From Streptomyces angustmyceticus (GTDB lineage: Bacteria > Actinomycetota > Actinomycetes > Streptomycetales > Streptomycetaceae), in NCBI RefSeq assembly GCF_019933235.1, contig NZ_CP082945.1, positions 6,051,501 to 6,115,500 on the forward strand: a DNA stretch of 64,000 bases. The letters run 5' to 3'. Every line of letters begins with the position of its first letter. Positions within the stretch are counted from its first letter, which is position 1. Below the pieces are notes generated by a model. The model made no database searches, was not told where the DNA came from, and saw only the letters and a list, made by a program, of their open reading frames with translations. The position numbers and the translations under genes were made by a program. Positions 50,922 through 58,199 of this stretch are shown here, one piece after another.

Positions 50922-53660
50922 GTGGCAGCAAAGGCAGCGAAGAAGAGCGAAGCGACCGGCACCGAGGCGGCGGCGGGCGGCCGTCCCCGACTGCTCCTGA
51001 TGGACGGGCATTCCATGGCATACCGGGCGTTCTTCGCCCTGCCCGTGGAGAATTTCACGACCGTCACGGGACAACCGACCAATGCGATCTACGGCTTCGC
51101 GTCGATGCTCGCGAACACCCTGCGCGACGAGGCGCCCACGCATTTCGCGGTGGCCTTCGACGTCTCGCGCAAGACCTGGCGCTCCGAGGAGTTCGCCGAC
51201 TACAAGGCGAACCGTTCCAAGACGCCCGACGAGTTCAAGGGCCAGGTCGAGCTGATCGGCGAGCTGCTCGACGCGATGCACGTCAAGCGGTTCGCGGTCG
51301 AGGGCTTCGAGGCCGACGACGTCATCGCCACGCTCACCGAGCAGGCCACCGCCCAGGGCTTCGAGGTCTCGATCGTCACGGGCGACCGCGACTCCTTCCA
51401 GCTGGTCTCCGACGACGTCACGGTCCTCTACCCCACCAAGGGCGTCTCGGAGCTGACCCGCTTCACCCCGGAGAAGGTCTTCGAGAAGTACGGCCTGACC
51501 CCCGCCCAGTACCCGGACTTCGCCGCGCTGCGCGGCGACCCGTCGGACAACCTCCCCGGCATCCCCGGCGTCGGCGAGAAGACCGCCACCAAGTGGATCA
51601 ACCAGTTCGGTTCGTTCGCCGAGCTGGTGGAGCGGGCCGAGGAGGTCAAGGGCAAGGCCGGCGCCAACCTCCGCGAGCACCTGGACGCCGTGAAGCTCAA
51701 CCGCCGGCTGACGGAGATGGTGCGCGACGTCGCGCTGCCGTGCGGCCCGGCGGAGCTGACCCGCCAGGCGTACGACCGCGAGGCGCTCACGGTGTTCCTC
51801 AACTCCCTGGAGATCCGCAACCAGGGCCTGCGCGACCGGCTGCACGCCGTCGACCCCGGAGCGGCCGAGGCCGCCGAGGAGGCGGCCCCCGCGCCGGGCG
51901 TCGAGGTGGACGGCGCGGTCATCGGCACCGGCGAACTCGCTCCGTGGCTGGCCGAACACGCCACCGGCCCGCTGGGCGTGGCCACGGTCGACGTCTGGAC
52001 CCTCGGCAGCGGCAGCGTCGCCGAGGTGGCGCTCGCCGCCCCCGGCGGCCCGGCCGCCTGGTTCGACCCCGCGCAGCTCGACGAGGCCGACGAGCGGGCC
52101 TTCGCCGCCTGGAGCGCGGACGCCGACCGCCCCAAGATCATGCACAACGCCAAGGGCCTGATGCGGGTCTTCGGCGAGCACGGCTGGACCATCGACGGCG
52201 TCACCATGGACACCGCCCTCGCCGCCTACCTGGTCAAGCCCGGCCGCCGCTCCTTCGCGCTGGACGCGCTGTCCCTCGAATACCTGGGGCGCGACCTCGC
52301 CCCGGCCGCGGCCGGCGACGGCCAGCTGGCGTTCGGCGCGGACGAGCAGGCCGAGGCGGACGCCCTGATGGGCCAGGCCCGCACGGTCCTCGACCTGGGC
52401 ACGGCGTTCGGGACGAAGCTGGCCGAGGTCGGCGCGGCCGAGCTGCTGCGCGAGATCGAACTGCCGACCAGCGAGCTGCTGGCCCGGATGGAGCGGGCCG
52501 GTATCGCCGCCGACCGGGGCTGGCTGGAGCGGATGGAGCAGCAGTTCGCGGGCGCGGTGCAGCAGGCCGTCAAGGAGGCGCACGACGCCGCGGGCCACGA
52601 GTTCAACCTCGGCTCGCCCAAGCAGCTCCAGGAGGTCCTCTTCGGCGAGCTGGGCCTGCCCAGGACCAAGAAGACCAAGACGGGCTACACCACCGACGCC
52701 GATGCCCTGGCCTGGCTGGCGGCGCAGACCGACAACGAGCTCCCGGTGATCATGCTCAGGCACCGTGAGCAGGCCAAGCTGCGGACCACCGTCGAGGGCC
52801 TGATCAAGACCATCGCCGCCGACGGCCGGATCCACACCACCTTCAACCAGACCGTCGCCGCCACCGGCCGGCTGTCCTCCACCGACCCCAACCTCCAGAA
52901 CATCCCGGTGCGTACGGACGAGGGCCGGGCGATCCGCCGCGGCTTCGTCGTCGGCGAGGGCTTCGAGTCGCTGCTGACCGCCGACTACAGCCAGATCGAG
53001 CTGCGGGTGATGGCACACCTCTCCGAGGACGAGGGCCTGATCGAGGCGTTCACCTCCGGCGAGGACCTGCACACCACCGTCGCCTCCCACGTCTTCTCGG
53101 TCGACACGGCCCAGGTCGACCCGGAGATGCGCCGCAAGATCAAGGCGATGTCCTACGGCCTGGCCTACGGCCTGTCGGCGTTCGGCCTTTCCCAGCAGCT
53201 GGGCATCCAGCCCGACGAGGCCCGCAAGCTGATGGACAACTTCTTCGAGCGGTTCGGCGGCGTGCGCGACTACCTCCAGCGCGTCGTGGAGGAGGCCCGC
53301 GCCACCGGCTACACCGAGACCATGCTCGGCCGCCGCCGCTACCTCCCCGACCTCAACAGCGACAACCGCCAGCGCCGCGAAATGGCCGAGCGGATGGCGC
53401 TCAACGCCCCGATCCAGGGCACCGCCGCCGACATCGTCAAGATCGCGATGCTGCGGGTGGACGCCGCGCTGCGGGCCGCCGGGCTGCGGTCCCGGATGCT
53501 GCTCCAGGTCCACGACGAAATCGTCGTCGAGGTCGCCCCCGGCGAACGCAAGAAGGTCGAGGAACTGCTCCGCCGGGAGATGGCCGCGGCGGTCCAGCTG
53601 CGCGCCCCGCTGGACGTCTCGGTCGGCTCCGGCAAGGACTGGGAGTCGGCGGCGCACTGA
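50922..53660 (+). CDS. polA: DNA polymerase I
   Basis: This 912-residue replication and repair polymerase has a 5'-3' exonuclease domain (about 20-310; LLLMDGHSMAYRAFFALP, FEADDVIATL, TGDRDSFQLV, GVGEKTATKWI) and a polymerase domain (about 560-912). Polymerase motif A is TADYSQIELRVMAHLS, the O helix RRKIKAMSYGLAYGLSAFGLS and motif C LLQVHDEIVVE. The middle 3'-5' exonuclease-like domain lacks the DxE motif (VDVWT replaces the FDTET of E. coli) and the second Asp (HNAKGL replaces QNLKYD), so proofreading is probably absent. The GTG 50922 start gives an Ala/Lys-rich N-terminus. A strong hairpin follows. Confidence 0.97.
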   Translation: MAAKAAKKSEATGTEAAAGGRPRLLLMDGHSMAYRAFFALPVENFTTVTGQPTNAIYGFASMLANTLRDEAPTHFAVAFDVSRKTWRSEEFADYKANRSKTPDEFKGQVELIGELLDAMHVKRFAVEGFEADDVIATLTEQATAQGFEVSIVTGDRDSFQLVSDDVTVLYPTKGVSELTRFTPEKVFEKYGLTPAQYPDFAALRGDPSDNLPGIPGVGEKTATKWINQFGSFAELVERAEEVKGKAGANLREHLDAVKLNRRLTEMVRDVALPCGPAELTRQAYDREALTVFLNSLEIRNQGLRDRLHAVDPGAAEAAEEAAPAPGVEVDGAVIGTGELAPWLAEHATGPLGVATVDVWTLGSGSVAEVALAAPGGPAAWFDPAQLDEADERAFAAWSADADRPKIMHNAKGLMRVFGEHGWTIDGVTMDTALAAYLVKPGRRSFALDALSLEYLGRDLAPAAAGDGQLAFGADEQAEADALMGQARTVLDLGTAFGTKLAEVGAAELLREIELPTSELLARMERAGIAADRGWLERMEQQFAGAVQQAVKEAHDAAGHEFNLGSPKQLQEVLFGELGLPRTKKTKTGYTTDADALAWLAAQTDNELPVIMLRHREQAKLRTTVEGLIKTIAADGRIHTTFNQTVAATGRLSSTDPNLQNIPVRTDEGRAIRRGFVVGEGFESLLTADYSQIELRVMAHLSEDEGLIEAFTSGEDLHTTVASHVFSVDTAQVDPEMRRKIKAMSYGLAYGLSAFGLSQQLGIQPDEARKLMDNFFERFGGVRDYLQRVVEEARATGYTETMLGRRRYLPDLNSDNRQRREMAERMALNAPIQGTAADIVKIAMLRVDAALRAAGLRSRMLLQVHDEIVVEVAPGERKKVEELLRREMAAAVQLRAPLDVSVGSGKDWESAAH

Positions 53661-53672
53661 GCCGGCGAAGCG

Positions 53673-53711
53673 GGCCGGGTGCGGCGCGGAGGTCTCGCGC
53701 CGCACCCGGCC
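53673..53711 (+). terminator. polA terminator
   Basis: Perfect 16-bp arms at 53673-53688 and 53696-53711 enclose a 7-nt loop, 13 bp past the polA stop. No T-run. Confidence 0.75.
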
Positions 53712-53870
53712 GCACGGCCCGGCCGTACCGAGCCGCACAGCCCGGCCGGCACCGCATACCCCACCGGGCCCCGGCCGGCTCCGGCCCGCTCGACGATGGC
53801 CCGGAAGCGGTCGTCGTCCGACGCGTCATGGAGCGTGTCCACCTCGGAAGCGCTCTGCTTTGATCACCGC

Positions 53871-54572
53871 GTGATACGTCGTGCGGCCCGAGCGCTGGGC
53901 ACCTATGTCTCCCGCAGCCCGGTCACGACCGGCTATGCCGGACTGCTGCTGTCGACCCATCTGTGGTGCACCGCGATGCTGTCCCCCGCGGACGCACAGC
54001 GTGTGATGCTCGGCGTCAGTACGAATCTGGACAACCTGCAGGACCATCCGCTCCGGGTACTGGCGGGCAGCATGCTGTTCTTCGACGGCACGCTGACCGA
54101 GATCACCTCGGAGGCCTTCGCCGGCACGCTGATCACGCTCGGCCTCGGCGTCATCGTGTGCCTGGCCCGGCTGGAGCGACGGTACGGAGCGAGGCGTGCC
54201 TATGCCCTCTTCGTCCTGGGGCATCTCGCCGCCACGCTGCTGACCGTGCCGGTGATCCACCTGGGCCTCGCCCACGGCTGGTACCCCGACAGCGTCCGGC
54301 ACGCCACCGACTTCGGCATCAGTTACGGGGCCGAGACGGTCCTTGCGGCGAGTGCGCTCCTGCTGCGCCGGGCGCGGTGGCTCGCGGCGGCCGGTGTCGT
54401 CGCCTGGCCGGTGCTCGGCGGCGACTGGAGCGGGACACTGCCCGACTTCACCACCGTCGGACATCTGCTGGCGGCCGCCATCGGCTTCGTCTGCGGGGCC
54501 TTCCTGCTGCGCGCCGTCCGGCGCACCGCCCCGGCCCCGGCACCGCAACCCGGCCCGGCACTGGTCGAGTAG
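53871..54572 (+). CDS. Rhomboid-like membrane protein
   Basis: This protein has about 233 residues from GTG 53871, or 258 from an in-frame ATG at 53796; neither has a clear Shine-Dalgarno. Six or so hydrophobic segments are visible. A possible rhomboid catalytic serine lies in DFGISYGAETVLAAS at a helix start, and a possible partner histidine in TTVGHLLAAAIGFVCGAFLL, which fits the H-x-x-x-x-x-x-G face of rhomboid helix 6. The serine motif is GxSxG-like rather than the classical GxSG, so activity is uncertain. From memory, similar proteins are annotated as rhomboid-like in streptomycetes. Confidence 0.7.
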   Translation: MIRRAARALGTYVSRSPVTTGYAGLLLSTHLWCTAMLSPADAQRVMLGVSTNLDNLQDHPLRVLAGSMLFFDGTLTEITSEAFAGTLITLGLGVIVCLARLERRYGARRAYALFVLGHLAATLLTVPVIHLGLAHGWYPDSVRHATDFGISYGAETVLAASALLLRRARWLAAAGVVAWPVLGGDWSGTLPDFTTVGHLLAAAIGFVCGAFLLRAVRRTAPAPAPQPGPALVE

Positions 54573-54814
54573 CCCTACGAGCACCGAGGGCGCGGGTGTC
54601 CGACGGGCGCTCGGGGCGCCGTCACCTCAGCGCCGCGCGACATGACGGAGCGTGAAGGGCATGACGCCTCTCCCAGGATCGATTCAGATCATTATGTGTC
54701 CGATGTTGGTGGTAGATGCCTGGCCCGACTTGTCGTAGTGTCACCTGAGTTGGAGCGCTGGGGAGCGCGACACCGTGTCAGGGACGCGGTGGGGCAACGC
54801 GGAGGGGACCACGT

Positions 54815-56602
54815 ATGGCAGCCACATACCGAAGGCGGCTCCAGAGGGGAGCGGCCTCGACAGCCGTGGCGGCCCTGGTGCTCGCCGCCCTGACGGCGTC
54901 TCAGGCACCGACCCTCTCCGAGACCGCGGCGGCCCGGAAGCAGAAGCCCGCCCCGCCCGCCGACACCCCCATCGACGGCGGTTCGGCGTACTTCACCGAC
55001 CGGCCGCCCCTCAACAGGCCCGCGCCGCACCCCAAGAAGCACGAAAGCGGCCCCGGCCCCGTCGTCGTCACCGGGCCCGCCGAGGCCGGCCTGCCCGCCA
55101 CCGTCCTGGCCGCGTACAAGAAGGCCGCATCGGCGGTCCACGCGTCCGACCCGGGCTGCCGGCTGCCCTGGCAACTGCTCGCCGGCATCGGCAAGGTCGA
55201 GTCCGGGCAGGCGCGCGGCGGCGCCGTCGACGCCGAGGGCACCACCCTCCAGCCGATCATCGGCCCGCAGCTCAACGGCCACGGCTTCGCCCTGATCACG
55301 GACACCGACGGCGGCCGCTACGACGGCGACCTCACCCACGACCGTGCCGTGGGACCGATGCAGTTCATCCCCTCCACCTGGTCCAACGGCGGCCCCGACG
55401 GCGCCGGTTGGGGCGCCGACGGCAACGGCGACGGCAAGAAGGACCCGCACAACGTCTTCGACGCCGCGCTCGCCGCGGGCCACTACCTCTGTGCCGGCGG
55501 CCGCGACCTGTCCGCCCAGGGCGACCTGGACCGGGCGATACTCGGCTACAACGACTCCGAGGACTACCTGCGCACGGTGCTGTCCTGGTACACGTTCTAC
55601 CGCAAGGGCACCCACGAGGTGCCGGACGGCCGGGGCGTCCTCCCGGTGCACCACGGCGGCGCGGGCCGGACCGGCGACCGCGACGTCCGTACGCAGCCCG
55701 AGCACGGCGCCGGCGCCCCGGACCGCCACCCGGGATCCGGCAAGCCCGGTAAGGCCGGTAAGCCGGACCGCCCCGGCAAGCCCGGCGGTTCCCACGGCAC
55801 CGGCCCCACCCCGGGCGGCACGGGAACGCCCTCCCCGAAGCCCACCCCGACGCCGCCCGCCCCGAAGCCGCCGACCGAGCCCACCCGGCTCACCGTCCTC
55901 GAACGGGTCGGCGACGAGGACCTGAGCGCCACCGCCGGCGGCGAGTTCGCCACGTCGCCGCGGGTGCGCGCCAAGGACGCCGCGGGCCAGGCCGTCGCCG
56001 GCGCACCCGTCCGCTTCACGCTGCCCGCGGCCGCCGGCGCCCGCTTCCCCGGAGGCGCCACCAGCGTCACCGTCCCCACGGACAAGGACGGCCTCGCCAC
56101 CGCCCCCACCCTGCGTGCGGGCGACAAGGCCGGCGCCTTCACCATCCGGGCCACCGCCGTGGGCCGCACCGCCCCCGCCGTCGCCTTCGGCGCCACCGTC
56201 GAGGCCAAGCCCGCCCCGAAGGCCGACAAGATCGCCCGCACCTCGGACAAGGAGCTGACGGCGACCGCCGGACAGCCCTTCGCCGAGGACGCGGTCGAGG
56301 TCGAGGCCACCTACCAGGGCAAGGCCGTACCGGGCGCGGCGATCACCGCGACCATGATCACCGCAGGACCGAAGCCCGAGGAGAACGACAAGGGCCCCTA
56401 CTTCAAGGACCCCGAGGCCACCGGCGCCGGCAAGGGCAAGCCGGTCCGCACCCTCACCGGGCTCACCACGGACGCCAACGGCCTGCTGAAGCTCCCGAAG
56501 ATCTACACCGACAAGCACGCCGGCACGTTCCTGCTGCGGCTGACCACCGCCGACGGCGCCGTCCTCACCGTCAAACTGAAGGTCGCCCCGGCCGGTTCCT
56601 GA
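54815..56602 (+). CDS. Secreted lytic murein transglycosylase with Ig-like repeats
   Basis: This 595-residue exported cell-wall enzyme has a signal peptide at about 1-40 (basic start, hydrophobic core). The MltB/SLT_2-like catalytic domain lies at about 85-265: LPWQLLAGIGKVESGQARGG with the catalytic Glu, HDRAVGPMQFIPSTW, NGDGKKDPHNVFDAALAAGHYLC and ILGYNDSEDYLRTVLSWY. A Gly/Pro/Lys-rich linker (about 300-360) leads to two tandem Big_1-like Ig domains (about 362-465 and 470-595), each beginning with an ATAG(G/Q) stretch. It cleaves peptidoglycan glycan strands; the Ig domains probably bind wall or surface. ATG 54815 follows GGAGGGG. Confidence 0.92.
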   Translation: MAATYRRRLQRGAASTAVAALVLAALTASQAPTLSETAAARKQKPAPPADTPIDGGSAYFTDRPPLNRPAPHPKKHESGPGPVVVTGPAEAGLPATVLAAYKKAASAVHASDPGCRLPWQLLAGIGKVESGQARGGAVDAEGTTLQPIIGPQLNGHGFALITDTDGGRYDGDLTHDRAVGPMQFIPSTWSNGGPDGAGWGADGNGDGKKDPHNVFDAALAAGHYLCAGGRDLSAQGDLDRAILGYNDSEDYLRTVLSWYTFYRKGTHEVPDGRGVLPVHHGGAGRTGDRDVRTQPEHGAGAPDRHPGSGKPGKAGKPDRPGKPGGSHGTGPTPGGTGTPSPKPTPTPPAPKPPTEPTRLTVLERVGDEDLSATAGGEFATSPRVRAKDAAGQAVAGAPVRFTLPAAAGARFPGGATSVTVPTDKDGLATAPTLRAGDKAGAFTIRATAVGRTAPAVAFGATVEAKPAPKADKIARTSDKELTATAGQPFAEDAVEVEATYQGKAVPGAAITATMITAGPKPEENDKGPYFKDPEATGAGKGKPVRTLTGLTTDANGLLKLPKIYTDKHAGTFLLRLTTADGAVLTVKLKVAPAGS

Positions 56603-56609
56603 CCACACG

Positions 56610-56635
56610 GCGGCCCGGCCGACCGGCCGGGCCGC
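56610..56635 (+). terminator. Terminator after the transglycosylase gene
   Basis: Perfect 11-bp arms GCGGCCCGGCC (56610-56620) and GGCCGGGCCGC (56625-56635) with loop GACC, 7 bp past the stop. Confidence 0.7.
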
Positions 56636-56886
56636 GACCGCACCCCGCCCCGGCACCCCGGCCGGGTCCCGACCGCACCGCCGGTCCGCCGGGCCAGGTG
56701 CCCTGCCGCGCCACCCGGTCCGCCGCCACGGCCGGCCGGTCAGCCGGGCCGGCCACCGCGCCGGCCCGTCACCGCCGTTCCGCCCTCCGTCCGGGGCGGG
56801 ACGGCGGTGCCACGTGTTCTCATCTCGGCCGCCCGTTGCTACGGTGCCCCCGCCCTGACGCTGCATCAGCTCTCGGGAGGCCGACC

Positions 56887-57021
56887 ATGCGCGCCCTGAC
56901 AGCAGCCGCGGCCGGACTGGCCGCCGCGCTCGCCCTCGTCCTCACCCTCACGGCGACCGGCGCACCCGACGGCACGACCTCCCCCAAGCCGCTGCTCACC
57001 ACCGTCCCCAAGCACCCCTGA
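56887..57021 (+). CDS. Small hydrophobic peptide, SPW_0924-like
   Basis: A 44-residue frame has a strong GGGAGG site before ATG 56887. It encodes one hydrophobic helix (ALTAAAAGLAAALALVLTLTATG) and a short tail SPKPLLTTVPKHP. From memory, this resembles the conserved small SPW_0924 family of streptomycetes. It ends 18 bp before the DUF3068 gene and is probably co-transcribed. The function is unknown. Confidence 0.7.
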   Translation: MRALTAAAAGLAAALALVLTLTATGAPDGTTSPKPLLTTVPKHP

Positions 57022-57039
57022 CGGAGGGACGCCACCGCC

Positions 57040-58161
57040 ATGCGCCGCACCGAGCCCCCGGGGGAGCCCGCCCCCGCGCCCCCGGCCGACCCCCGCACCG
57101 CCCGCCCCGGCCGGCGCCGAGAAGCACGAGGCATGCGCCGCACGGCGAGCCTGGTACTGCTCGCCTTCGCCGTCTTCTTCACCGCCCTGTCGCCGCTGAT
57201 GCGGTGGTACGCCTTCCCCCGGCTCGCCAAGATCCCGCCCGGCCAGTACCAGGACATGGTCCTGGAGGCCCGGCCCGCGACCCTCCTCGACTACGGGACG
57301 ATGAAGGCCGAACGCGTCCCCAAGGTCACCATCGTGCAGACCCTCAAGGGCGATGTCGCCGCCTCCGAGCGCATCGAGCAGTCCGCGGGCCGCGACGTCG
57401 TCGTCTGGGACGCGCTGTCCTACGTCGTCGGCCCCGACGGCAAGATGGTCTCCGAGATCCCCGAGCGCTACCTCTTCGACGCGCACTCCCAGGAACCCGT
57501 GCACGCCACCGGCGAGATGGTCGACGGCGACCCGGTCCGCCGCGAGGGCATCGAGTTCAAGTGGCCGTTCCTCACCGAGAAGCGCGACTACGCCTACTTC
57601 GACGCCCAGACCCGCACCTCGGCACCCATCCACTACAAGGGGACCCGCACCTTCCACGGCCTGGAGGTCTACTGCTTCGAGCAGACCATCCCCTGGACCA
57701 AGGTCGCCCTCCCCAAGAAGATGCCGGTCAAGGGCATCACCCCCCGGTCCGTCGAGAAGATGGGGACCACCCGCTGGTACACCACCAAGCGGATGTTCTG
57801 GGTGGAGCCGGTCACCGGCGCCCCGGTCAACGGCGAGGAGATCCACCAGGAGGAACTGCGCGGCGGCGATCTGCTGCCCGGCGGCGGCAAGGTCACCGCC
57901 TTCGCCGGCCATGTGAAGATGCGCGCCGACTACGTCGACTCCACCGTGGCCCTGGTGACCTCGCAACGCACCCTCGTCCTGCTGCTCACCAGCTACCTCC
58001 CCTGGGGATTCCTCGCCCTCGGCGCCGTACTGCTCGCCCTGAGCCTGCGCCTCGAAGCCCGCGGCCGCCGCCCCCGCGCACCGGCAGGCGAGCCGCCCGT
58101 CCCCGCGCCGCCGTCGAGCGGCGAGGCGTTGTCAGTGCCGGACCGTAACGTGGACACATGA
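57040..58161 (+). CDS. DUF3068 membrane protein
   Basis: This 373-residue protein has an N-terminal transmembrane helix (RTASLVLLAFAVFFTALSPL), a large extracytoplasmic domain (about 55-320) and a C-terminal helix (VLLLTSYLPWGFLALGAVLLALSLRL). This is the actinobacterial DUF3068 layout (YAFPRLAKIPPGQYQDMVLEA, LKGDVAASERI, GGDLLPGGGKVTAFAG). ATG 57040 has GGAGGG upstream; ATG 57133 just before the first helix is an alternative start that omits a Pro-rich 31-residue lead. In mycobacteria DUF3068 proteins include porin-like PorA/PorH-associated or uncharacterised members; the role here is unknown. It converges with hrpB. Confidence 0.88.
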   Translation: MRRTEPPGEPAPAPPADPRTARPGRRREARGMRRTASLVLLAFAVFFTALSPLMRWYAFPRLAKIPPGQYQDMVLEARPATLLDYGTMKAERVPKVTIVQTLKGDVAASERIEQSAGRDVVVWDALSYVVGPDGKMVSEIPERYLFDAHSQEPVHATGEMVDGDPVRREGIEFKWPFLTEKRDYAYFDAQTRTSAPIHYKGTRTFHGLEVYCFEQTIPWTKVALPKKMPVKGITPRSVEKMGTTRWYTTKRMFWVEPVTGAPVNGEEIHQEELRGGDLLPGGGKVTAFAGHVKMRADYVDSTVALVTSQRTLVLLLTSYLPWGFLALGAVLLALSLRLEARGRRPRAPAGEPPVPAPPSSGEALSVPDRNVDT

Positions 58162-58199
58162 CGTCAGCGAGCCGCCTCCGCGCCCCTCCCGCCCCGCGC

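Noticed and set aside
54573..54814. c-di-AMP (ydaO) riboswitch before the lytic transglycosylase gene
   Set aside because: Such riboswitches precede wall hydrolases in Streptomyces, but I could not find the conserved core words here.
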